A DNA stretch of 7,552 bases. Origin: Chlamydiota bacterium. GTDB taxonomy: Bacteria > Chlamydiota > Chlamydiia > Chlamydiales > Simkaniaceae. The notes under the pieces were generated by a model. It saw only the letters and a program-made list of their open reading frames with translations, made no database searches and was not told the origin of the DNA. Each line of letters starts with the position of its first letter. The first letter of the stretch is position 1. This document shows positions 1 to 6,314 of the stretch, in pieces. The stretch covers positions 1-7,552 of the forward strand of contig JAKQGT010000018.1 of assembly GCA_029556005.1 (NCBI GenBank). Direction: 5' to 3'. The position numbers were made by a program, and so were the translations under genes.

Positions 1-714
1 GACCGTGTTCTGATTGGAACAACAGATACTCCTGTCGATACCCCCTCGTTAGAGCCGGTCCCTCTAGAGAAAGAAATTACCTTTATCCTCAAGGAAACGG
101 GAAAGTACCTAACAAAGCACCCACAAAAGAAAGATATCCTATCTGTTTTTGCAGGACTCCGTCCGTTGATTGCCCACGAAGGGAAGAAAACCGCAGCCCT
201 CTCTCGGGATCATACGATTATGGTTTCAGATTCAGGCCTTATTACCATTGCGGGAGGAAAATGGACTACTTATCGCAAAATGGGTGAAGATGTCATTGAC
301 AAAGCCCTTCTTGTAGGAGGGTTTGAAGAAAAACCGTGCAAAACCAAAACCTTAAAACTGCACGGTTACTTAGAGGGTGCCGACCCCATAGATCCTTGGA
401 GTACCTATGGAACAGATGTGACTCTCTTAAGAAAAATTTTGAAAGAGCAACCCGAATGGGAGCAACTCCTCCATCCGAAGCTTCCCTATTTAAGAGGAGA
501 GGTTGTGTGGGCTGCAAGAGAGGAAATGGCGCGCAGTGTCGAAGATATTCTTTCCAGGCGCACGCGCTCTCTTTTGCTCGATGCAAAATTAGCGGTCAGC
601 GTCGCTCCCATTGTTGCAAGCATCTTAGCTAAAGAGCTTAACAAGCCAAAAGAATGGGAAAGCGAGCAAATTTTTGCATTCAAAAAGCTTGCGAAAAGCT
701 ATATGATTTCTTAG
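1..714 (+). CDS. glpD: Aerobic glycerol-3-phosphate dehydrogenase, C-terminal part (5' end outside window)
   Basis: The reading frame is open from the first base, so this is the last 237 residues of a protein that is usually about 500-560 residues long. The family oxidises sn-glycerol 3-phosphate to dihydroxyacetone phosphate with FAD and passes electrons to quinone at the inner membrane. The visible part holds the end of the FAD-dependent oxidoreductase (DAO) domain: FAGLRPL at about residues 50-56 of the fragment, and the highly typical GGKWTTYR at 85-92 followed by a helix with MGEDVID. After this comes the C-terminal cap domain (DAO_C type), with WAAREEMARSVEDIL and the conserved RRTR at 186-189 before LLLDAKLA. 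No frameshift or stop is seen. A possible internal TTG start at 166 is not the real start, because conserved sequence lies upstream of it. The next gene starts 9 bp downstream, which suggests co-transcription. GlpD rather than an anaerobic GlpA is favoured by the cap-domain pattern. The family call is secure; the exact symbol slightly less so. Confidence 0.93.
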   Translation, partial: DRVLIGTTDTPVDTPSLEPVPLEKEITFILKETGKYLTKHPQKKDILSVFAGLRPLIAHEGKKTAALSRDHTIMVSDSGLITIAGGKWTTYRKMGEDVIDKALLVGGFEEKPCKTKTLKLHGYLEGADPIDPWSTYGTDVTLLRKILKEQPEWEQLLHPKLPYLRGEVVWAAREEMARSVEDILSRRTRSLLLDAKLAVSVAPIVASILAKELNKPKEWESEQIFAFKKLAKSYMIS

Positions 715-723
715 AATATTTCC

Positions 724-1476
724 ATGATGAAGTGGATTTTTTCTCTTCTCCTTCTTTTTACCTCTCTCTGGGGAAATTCCCATGAAGCCCTTTTTGAAGC
801 GCTTGATGTAGCCAATGCTGCAGAAGCCCACCTCAAGTGGTATCAAAAAGGAGACCGGTGGACCTTTGAAGACCGCTATGAAGAAAGACGGGATGAAATC
901 CTCCCTCTTCTCGAAGCCCTAGGGTATTTTGAAGCTAAAGAAGCATCGAAAACGCATTATGATTATGCTGTTGTTCTAGGAGCTCTCCATGCTGCTGTTC
1001 AAAAACGGATCGATCACCTCATTGCAGAATACAACAGAGGGGTCCGTTTTGACACCATCGTCTTTTTAACAGGAATGCGCCCTGTCCACCCTGAAAAAGA
1101 GATGGGCTTTACCGGAACCGAAACCACTGTCATGATCCAGGTGTGGAATACGACCCCCATGCCAGAAGAGCTGCGCACCCTCCCCCTCATCATCATTGAT
1201 GCTCTCCCCCTTCCCCAACAGGGGCGCCCCACAACAGAGAGCACGCTACTTGCTTGGCTAGAAGAAAATCCTAAACCGGGTTCTTGCCTCTTTTTTTCCT
1301 CCCAACCCCATGTCATCTGCCAAGATACCATTATCCGTTACGTTCTCCCCTCCTCTTTTGAAATTGAGACCATCGGCCCCGAAGGAGGAAGGAACCTTCC
1401 CCTCGCTGTCCTTCTAGATACTGTTGCACGGGGTTTCTATTGGTCAGACTTACTCTTGCAAAAGGATCTCAGGTAG
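724..1476 (+). CDS. Exported protein, divergent DUF218/YdcF-like (function unknown)
   Basis: A 250-residue protein with an N-terminal signal peptide: MMKW, a hydrophobic stretch over about residues 4-16, then a likely cleavage near SLWGNS, so it is probably periplasmic. I do not recognise a named gene. The mature part has the order of elements seen in DUF218 (YdcF/ElyC/SanA) proteins. These are a buried strand ending in YAVVLGAL (about 82-89) with an Arg a few residues later, a second strand TIVFLTGMRP (111-120), the segment RPTTEST where the family has its S-x-N-T-x-E-N signature, and a strand LFFSSQPHVICQD where the family has the V-T-S-x-x-H segment. The usual glycine-rich loop and acidic motif are altered, so this is a remote similarity that needs a profile search. 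Two adjacent ATG codons (724, 727) could start it and neither has a clear Shine-Dalgarno, which fits translation coupled to glpD ending 9 bp upstream. Its last 27 bp overlap the 3' end of the opposite-strand ATPase. Confidence 0.75.
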   Translation: MMKWIFSLLLLFTSLWGNSHEALFEALDVANAAEAHLKWYQKGDRWTFEDRYEERRDEILPLLEALGYFEAKEASKTHYDYAVVLGALHAAVQKRIDHLIAEYNRGVRFDTIVFLTGMRPVHPEKEMGFTGTETTVMIQVWNTTPMPEELRTLPLIIIDALPLPQQGRPTTESTLLAWLEENPKPGSCLFFSSQPHVICQDTIIRYVLPSSFEIETIGPEGGRNLPLAVLLDTVARGFYWSDLLLQKDLR

Positions 1477-2601
1477 CCGTTTCAAGGCATCAACAAAGGG
1501 AATGGCTTCAATATTTTCAAAATAAAGCCTCTCTTTTCCCCCATAAAGAATATAGAGCTTAGCCTCAGGATAATCCTGACTAAAAAGCTTCAGAGAGTGT
1601 AAGTCTTGAGGAGACAGGGTTTTTGACCTTTTCACTTCAAAGCCTAATAAACCTTTTTCTCCATACAAAACAAAATCCACCTCTTGTTTAGCTTGGGTCT
1701 TCCAAAAATAGAGAGAATACCCCAAGCGTAAATACTCATTTACGGCGCGTAAATGTTGAAACAATAATGTTTCTAAAGCAGCCCCTTCTGCTTCCTCTGG
1801 ACGGTCGAAAGGTCCCATAGGACGCAAGGAGCGATAAACACCCACATCAAAAAAATAAAACTTCGTGCTATTCATCAATTTGCGTTTTGCCCGCTTTGTA
1901 AAAGTGGGGAGAGTGGTCGCTAGGAGAAGATCTTCCATAATGGAAAAATATCCTTCCATCACCTTTCTACTAATCTGTACTTCGCGAGCAACCGCAGAAA
2001 TATTTAAAATACTCCCTTGAGAGAAACTTGCGATTTCTAAAGCTCTACTAAAACTATCCAGACGTCTTGTTAAACCCTCTTGCATAACTTCTTCACGGAG
2101 GTAAGTGGTAACATAAGAAGCTAAATACTCTTTAGGATCTCTATTTTGATCAAAAGTTGAAGGAAGTAAACCATAATTCAAAGCATGTTCAAGGGAAAAA
2201 TCACCCTCTAATTCTTGGATGATTAAAGGGTGCATGGCATGCACAATCGCTCGACCAGCCAAAAGATTCACCCCTTTTTGCTTTAATTTTCGGGCACTAG
2301 AACCTGTCAATCCAAAGCGGTATTTTTTTTGTTCAATGAGTCGATGCACTTCGTTGAGCAGTTCAGGGATACGTTGGACTTCATCTAAGATAATCCACCC
2401 TTCAAAATTTCTAGGAATTCTCTCTCTAATCGCACTCGGATTTGAAAGAAGGGTCTGATAAGTCTCAAAGTCTAAGAGATCGAAATAGATAGCATCTGGA
2501 AAGGTCTCCCGAATCCATTGGGTTTTCCCTGTTCCCCTAGGGCCAAAAAGGAAGAAGCTGTCTTTCAATTGCTTATGCTTTCCTAACCACCGATTATACA
2601 T
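1450..2601 (-). CDS. AAA ATPase with C-terminal DUF4143 (AAA_14/DUF4143 family)
   Basis: A 383-residue protein when started at the ATG at 2601. From that start it has Walker A GPRGTGKT at 20-27, Walker B WIILDE at 69-74, a sensor-like LTGSSARK at 98-105 and LLAGRA at 113-118, the usual order in the AAA_14 domain. A helical winged-helix-like middle follows (about 187-242), then the DUF4143 region with FYFFDVGVYRSL. The C-terminus carries a PD-(D/E)XK-like pattern: a Glu in GAALETLLF, then EVDFVL and GFEVKRSK. Length is normal for the family, whose biological role is not established; members are often present in many copies and scattered across genomes. A longer start at 2625 is open but is rejected, because its ATG overlaps the promoter -10 box and has no ribosome-binding site, while 2601 has AAGGA 8 nt upstream. 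By eye the gene is more A/T-rich than its neighbours, and it runs against them, which fits a separately acquired single-gene cassette. Confidence 0.9.
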   Translation of the reverse strand: MYNRWLGKHKQLKDSFFLFGPRGTGKTQWIRETFPDAIYFDLLDFETYQTLLSNPSAIRERIPRNFEGWIILDEVQRIPELLNEVHRLIEQKKYRFGLTGSSARKLKQKGVNLLAGRAIVHAMHPLIIQELEGDFSLEHALNYGLLPSTFDQNRDPKEYLASYVTTYLREEVMQEGLTRRLDSFSRALEIASFSQGSILNISAVAREVQISRKVMEGYFSIMEDLLLATTLPTFTKRAKRKLMNSTKFYFFDVGVYRSLRPMGPFDRPEEAEGAALETLLFQHLRAVNEYLRLGYSLYFWKTQAKQEVDFVLYGEKGLLGFEVKRSKTLSPQDLHSLKLFSQDYPEAKLYILYGGKERLYFENIEAIPFVDALKRLPEILLQE

Positions 2602-2609
2602 AGATTTTT

Positions 2610-2614
2610 TCCTT
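2610..2614 (-). promoter_or_regulatory. Ribosome-binding site that decides the ATPase start
   Basis: AAGGA read on the minus strand lies 8 nt before the ATG at 2601-2599. The alternative ATG at 2625 is preceded only by TTTGTGTTAAA, with no purine-rich match. This site, with the promoter position, sets the start of the ATPase. Confidence 0.75.
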
Positions 2615-2623
2615 TTAAACTCC

Positions 2624-2651
2624 ATTTTAACACAAATATTTTCCCTGTCAA
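2624..2651 (-). promoter_or_regulatory. Sigma70-type promoter for the AAA ATPase gene
   Basis: On the minus strand there is a perfect TTGACA at 2651-2646, a 16-nt spacer, and TAAAAT at 2629-2624 (5 of 6 matches to TATAAT). Transcription would start near 2617, giving a leader of about 16 nt that still contains the AAGGA ribosome-binding site. The T of TAAAAT is the T of the ATG at 2625, so that codon should not be on this transcript. This is the best promoter match in the window. Spacing is one base short of the optimum. Confidence 0.75.
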
Positions 2652-2761
2652 CTCCAATTTCACTAGGATTTTTCCCCTATACATGACTAGGGTGATTCAA
2701 ACTATCCTCTCGCGTTAAAAAAAACTTTATGCGAAAAGGAAGGGTGAGAATAGATAGAGAT

Positions 2762-2768
2762 AGAGGTG
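2762..2768 (+). promoter_or_regulatory. Ribosome-binding site of the SnoaL-like gene
   Basis: AGAGGTG lies 10 nt before the ATG at 2779 and is the only purine-rich match close to that start. It sits at the end of a short GATAGA-type purine tract (2750-2766). Spacing is slightly long but acceptable. No convincing -35/-10 pair for this strand was found between 2626 and 2778. Confidence 0.6.
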
Positions 2769-2778
2769 CAAACTCGCC

Positions 2779-3306
2779 ATGAAGAAAATTTTGCTTTTTT
2801 TAACGCTTTTCTTTTCCGTCTTTGCAAGTGAAGGCGAACTTTCCCATATCATCACCCCACGAGGAGGGACCGATCCTCTATCGGAAAATAAACTACTCGT
2901 CAAAGAATTTTACGATGCCTTTTCGAAAAACGACCCCCGAGCGCTGCAAGAAGTGCTCGCCTCAAACTATGGCGTCCAAGATTCGAACGTTGTTTTTGAT
3001 TCTTCGTATAGTAAATATGACGCTTTCAGCAAAAACCTCAGCGTACGGACCCGCTCTCTCCATGAAGCTCTTCCCGATTTCAAGCTCAAGATCGTTGAGA
3101 TGCTAGCAGAAGGGAATAAAGTCCTGGCTCGTATTCAGATCCAAGGGGTCCAACGGGGAGTCTTTTTAGGGGTTGAACCCACCGATAAACCCGTCGTCAT
3201 CAAAATTTTTGCCATCTTTACCATTGAAGGGGGCAAAATCACCCATTTAAATGAAGTCTGGAACGAATTAGGCGTCATGAAGCAAATTGGCTACATCGTT
3301 TTGTAG
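2779..3306 (+). CDS. Exported SnoaL-like / NTF2-fold protein
   Basis: A 175-residue protein. Residues 1-16 (MKKILLFLTLFFSVFA) form a clear signal peptide with likely cleavage after VFA, so the mature protein should be periplasmic or secreted. Residues about 37-172 match the SnoaL-like (NTF2 fold) pattern: the first helix VKEFYDAFSKNDP, a central ALPDFKLKIVEML strand pair, EGNKVLARIQIQG, the turn GVFLGVEPTDKPV, then FTIEGGKITHLNEVWNELG and a final QIG. This is the usual C-terminal signature of SnoaL-like proteins. The fold serves cyclases, isomerases, hydrolases and plain ligand-binding proteins, so the activity cannot be named. A signal peptide is unusual, since most members are cytoplasmic. 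Its stop codon directly abuts the ATG of the fused transporter gene, so the two are surely co-translated, and it probably handles the same compound or its product (inference). Confidence 0.88.
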   Translation: MKKILLFLTLFFSVFASEGELSHIITPRGGTDPLSENKLLVKEFYDAFSKNDPRALQEVLASNYGVQDSNVVFDSSYSKYDAFSKNLSVRTRSLHEALPDFKLKIVEMLAEGNKVLARIQIQGVQRGVFLGVEPTDKPVVIKIFAIFTIEGGKITHLNEVWNELGVMKQIGYIVL

Positions 3307-5466
3307 ATGCGCAAACTGAGCCTCACCACTCAAATTATTCTCGCCATTATCATAGGATCTTTTTTAGGGATTTTACTGGGCCCTCTTTGCTCTGTATTTG
3401 AACCCATTGGGAAAGCCTTTGTCATGTTTATCCAAATGGTGGTTCTCCTCTATATCCCTACCTCGATCATGCACGGACTCGGCTCCACTCGACCAACTGT
3501 TGCCAGGCAACTCTTTAAAAAGGGATGGATTTTTCTGTTTTTTATCTGGGGAATTGTTTTTACAGCCGTTTATCTCATGAACATGCTCTTTCCTCAAATT
3601 AACATTCTCTTCTTCGGAACAGGAGCGCACTCTTCTTTTGAACAAAACTTTCTGAATTATTTGGTTCCCGAAAACCCTATCTATGACTTGGTCAATAACA
3701 TTGTTCCAGCTATTGCCATCTTTGCCATTATCATTGGAATCGCCCTCATGCACCTAACTCATAAAGAACCTTTGATCTCTTTTCTTGAGCGGGTCAACAA
3801 TACCATTGAACAAGTCCTCAAAGGGATTACGATTGTCTCCCCTTTAGGGGTTCTTGCGATCTTTGCAAACTTTGTTGGAAATGTCAGCTTATCAGATCTC
3901 AAAGACTTTGAATTTTATATTATCCCCATGATCCTCATTGCACTCATCCTCACATTTTGGGTCCTTCCTGCCCTCGTGATCAGCTGCACCCCCCTAAAAT
4001 ACCGCGAGGTGATTGGCGATGTCCGCGCCGCCTGTTTTCTCCCCTTCGTCATCGGATCACCCAGTATTGCGATCCCCTTTCTCAGCAAAACTGCCCGTCA
4101 TTATGCAGAGCGTTTTCAGATCAAAGATAAAGAACTCCATAGCACCTCTCAAATGATTGTCCCCATTGCTTATACCTTTACCCAAGTGGGAAACCTCTTC
4201 ATCCTTTTCTTTATTATGTTCATCTCCTATTACTTCCGTCATGAGTTGGCAGGGGTGGATCAGATCCTTGTAAGCTTTCTCACCGTGTTGATGTCGTTTG
4301 GGGGACCTGAAGATGCGACCTATTCTATTTCCTTTTTAATCGACACTCTGGGTTTTCCCAAAACCGCTGTGAACATTTACGATAATGCCTCGATCATCAC
4401 GCAAAATTTCCAAATTATCATCAGTGTATCGAGTATGGTCGCTTTTGTGATCCTCCTTCTTCTCGGATACTATAAAAGGTTAACTTTTCGACCAGCCACC
4501 TTTTTCCGCCATTTTTTTATCTTTTTTTTCCTCCTCATCACCACCGTTTTTAGTGCAAAATATCTGATCCAACGTTTCGTTCCCTTCCAAAATAGTGCGA
4601 TGACTTATGACATCGATACCGCCCTTACAGAAAAGCCCCAAGTCACCCTGTACAAAATTGGGCAAAAAATTCCGCGCGATCCTGAAAGATTTGCTATTCA
4701 AGACACGTTGCAACGGATTTATTCCTCCCGTCAGATGTATGTAGGATACCATCCCAATCTCCCCCCTTTTACCTATTTTAACCAGCGGGGAGAACTCGTA
4801 GGCTTCAACACTGCCCTCGCCTATAAACTCGCCTATGACATGAATGTTGAGCTCATCTTTGTCCCTTTTATCTATAGCGAACTAGGAGAGAGTCTCAGAA
4901 GTAACCTTTTCGATATTGCGATGTCCCCTGTACTGCTATCAGAAGCAACCGTTGCCAATATGAACTTCCCCCACTATTACTTAAGCACCCCCAATGTATT
5001 GATCGTCCCCCGGAATAGAAAAGATGAGTTTACTAACTTCTACCACCTCCAAGAAAGTCCCTATTTAGTGATTGGTGTTCTAGGACACTACCAAGAAATC
5101 TTACGCCGCGTTCTCCCCAAAGCCAAAGCCTTCTCCATAGAAAACATTGAAGAGATCGACACCCTCTTAACAGAAGGGTTTATCGATGCCATGTTCTGGA
5201 CCTATGAACAAGGGATCGACTACTGCCTAACCCATCCCGATTATGTCACGATCAAATATGGAGATATTTCTGGAGACTCCTTCTTAGCTTTTCCGGTGAA
5301 ATTTGATGCCTTTGCTTTTATTTTCTTTTTGAATCGGTGGCTAACTATCCAAGAACATATTGGATTCAAAAAAACACAATACGATTATTGGATGCTGGGG
5401 GAGCCTCCCTATAAAGATGCCCCCCGTTGGAGCCTTCTCCGCAATGTCTTCCATCTGGTCAAATAA
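3307..5466 (+). CDS. Fusion transporter: SLC1/DAACS-type symporter + type 3 periplasmic solute-binding domain
   Basis: A 719-residue protein in one unbroken frame. Residues about 1-395 look like a dicarboxylate/amino-acid:cation symporter (DAACS, SLC1). Hydrophobic segments lie near 8-28, 36-58, 72-95, 131-150, 174-192, 202-227, 281-308 and 366-388. Short loops at about 245-262 (hairpin 1 position) and 322-345 (hairpin 2 position) complete the pattern. An extra membrane segment follows at about 401-420 (FFIFFFLLITTVFSAKYLI). Residues about 475-695 match family 3 solute-binding proteins: MYVGYHPNLPPFTY, GELVGFNTALAYKLA, LFDIAMSPVLL, FPHYYLSTPNVLIVP, IGVLGHY and GFIDAMFWTYEQGI. SLC1 carriers end in the cytoplasm, so the ninth segment would place the binding domain in the periplasm. 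Typical carriers are 400-450 residues and lack such a domain. The conserved NMDGT motif and the serine-rich hairpin 1 motif are replaced, so substrate and coupling ion are unknown. ATG follows the previous TAG with no gap and no clear ribosome-binding site. Confidence 0.88.
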   Translation: MRKLSLTTQIILAIIIGSFLGILLGPLCSVFEPIGKAFVMFIQMVVLLYIPTSIMHGLGSTRPTVARQLFKKGWIFLFFIWGIVFTAVYLMNMLFPQINILFFGTGAHSSFEQNFLNYLVPENPIYDLVNNIVPAIAIFAIIIGIALMHLTHKEPLISFLERVNNTIEQVLKGITIVSPLGVLAIFANFVGNVSLSDLKDFEFYIIPMILIALILTFWVLPALVISCTPLKYREVIGDVRAACFLPFVIGSPSIAIPFLSKTARHYAERFQIKDKELHSTSQMIVPIAYTFTQVGNLFILFFIMFISYYFRHELAGVDQILVSFLTVLMSFGGPEDATYSISFLIDTLGFPKTAVNIYDNASIITQNFQIIISVSSMVAFVILLLLGYYKRLTFRPATFFRHFFIFFFLLITTVFSAKYLIQRFVPFQNSAMTYDIDTALTEKPQVTLYKIGQKIPRDPERFAIQDTLQRIYSSRQMYVGYHPNLPPFTYFNQRGELVGFNTALAYKLAYDMNVELIFVPFIYSELGESLRSNLFDIAMSPVLLSEATVANMNFPHYYLSTPNVLIVPRNRKDEFTNFYHLQESPYLVIGVLGHYQEILRRVLPKAKAFSIENIEEIDTLLTEGFIDAMFWTYEQGIDYCLTHPDYVTIKYGDISGDSFLAFPVKFDAFAFIFFLNRWLTIQEHIGFKKTQYDYWMLGEPPYKDAPRWSLLRNVFHLVK

Positions 5467-5473
5467 CGCCGTT

Positions 5474-6307
5474 ATGGATAAAATGAGAACTATGAAAAGA
5501 CCTCTAATTCTCTCCCTCCTCGGTGTGATCTTTCTGATTTTTCTTGGCATAGCCCACATCTATACCCACCAAGAAGAGCTGCTGTTTCAAAAAGCCTCCC
5601 TCCCTGATGACCATACCTTTGCCTATGAAGAACCCTTTAAAGAACTTTTTCTAGAAACAGATAAAGAGGCCCGTCTCAATGCCCTCTATTTTTATGTTGA
5701 AAACCCTAAAGGAGTGGTCCTCTATTTTCATGGACGTGGAGGAAACTTAAATCATAATATGGGGAAATTCTCCCATGAATTCACCGATCGGGGCTACGAT
5801 CTTTTCATCATGGATTATCGAGGATTTGGAAAAAGTCGCGGGAAACTGAGTGAAAAAGCGATCTGCCACGATGCCGATTACTGCTATGACTATCTTCTTG
5901 ATTACTTCCCGGAAGATAAAATTATCGTGTATGGACGCTCTTTAGGGACCGGGATCGCTACCTATGTCGCCTCTCATCACGACCCCAAAGCACTCGTTTT
6001 AGAAGCTCCCTATTTCAACATTCTCGACCTTACCCCTCGGGAAGCACCCTATCTCCCCCGCTTCTTAATCCCCCTTATCTTGAAATACCATTTTAGAACC
6101 GATAAATGGATTGTCAAAGTCGACTCTCCCATTCATATCTTTCATGGAACTGAAGATGAATTGGTCCCTTACGATTCTAGTACCCGCCTTTTAAAACTGA
6201 TTAAGGAAAAATCGGACGTTTCTTTAATTTCGATTGAAAAGGGGAAACATAATCACCTACGCCACCACCCCAAGTATCAACTGACACTTGATGAAATCTT
6301 GAACTGA
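5474..6307 (+). CDS. Membrane-anchored alpha/beta hydrolase (Bem46/ABHD13-like serine hydrolase)
   Basis: 277 residues from the ATG at 5474. A single membrane segment follows the first basic residues (RPLILSLLGVIFLIFLGIAHIY), so the catalytic domain is probably held on the outer face of the inner membrane. Family hallmarks, numbered from this start: the oxyanion strand VVLYFHGRGGN with HGRGG at 86-90, FIMDYRGFGKSRG near 111-123, the nucleophile elbow YGRSLGTG with Ser156, the acid Asp228 in HGTEDELVP, and the histidine His259 in GKHNHL. The triad is therefore complete and the enzyme should be active; likely substrates are esters, thioesters or amides, but which one cannot be told. The start is uncertain: in-frame ATGs at 5474, 5483 and 5492 all give a sensible N-terminus and none has a strong ribosome-binding site. 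The still longer frame from 5360 is rejected because it lies inside the transporter gene and encodes no hydrolase sequence there. It follows the transporter stop by 7 bp, so it belongs to the same operon. Confidence 0.88.
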   Translation: MDKMRTMKRPLILSLLGVIFLIFLGIAHIYTHQEELLFQKASLPDDHTFAYEEPFKELFLETDKEARLNALYFYVENPKGVVLYFHGRGGNLNHNMGKFSHEFTDRGYDLFIMDYRGFGKSRGKLSEKAICHDADYCYDYLLDYFPEDKIIVYGRSLGTGIATYVASHHDPKALVLEAPYFNILDLTPREAPYLPRFLIPLILKYHFRTDKWIVKVDSPIHIFHGTEDELVPYDSSTRLLKLIKEKSDVSLISIEKGKHNHLRHHPKYQLTLDEILN

Positions 6308-6314
6308 ATTCTCT

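Noticed and set aside
293..683. Antisense and alternate-frame reading frames over the glpD-type gene
   Set aside because: No starts with ribosome-binding sites and no protein-like composition; the conserved sequence is in the plus-strand frame 1.
166..714. A separate short gene starting at TTG 166
   Set aside because: The frame is open and conserved back to base 1, so it is the inside of the glpD-type gene.
2602..2625. Eight-residue N-terminal extension of the ATPase from the ATG at 2625
   Set aside because: The ATG overlaps the -10 box and lacks a ribosome-binding site; 2601 has both correct placement and AAGGA.
2676..2735. Plus-strand promoter candidates (TATACA, TATCCT, TTTATG) for the operon
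   Set aside because: None has a matching -35 hexamer at 16-18 bp, so no promoter was annotated, although one must exist here or the gene is read from further away.
2750..2766. GATAGA-like tandem repeat before the SnoaL-like gene
   Set aside because: Only about two and a half imperfect copies; best explained as a purine-rich leader ending in the ribosome-binding site.
1450..2778. Insertion sequence around the ATPase
   Set aside because: No transposase, terminal inverted repeats or flanking target duplication were seen; only a single-gene cassette can be suggested.
3373..4752. Several minus-strand and shifted reading frames within the transporter gene
   Set aside because: They are shadows of the well-supported membrane-protein frame and have odd composition rich in charged residues complementary to hydrophobic codons.
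5360..5473. Upstream extension of the alpha/beta hydrolase frame to 5360
   Set aside because: It lies entirely within the transporter coding region in another frame and has no ribosome-binding site; the membrane anchor begins right after the ATGs at 5474-5492.
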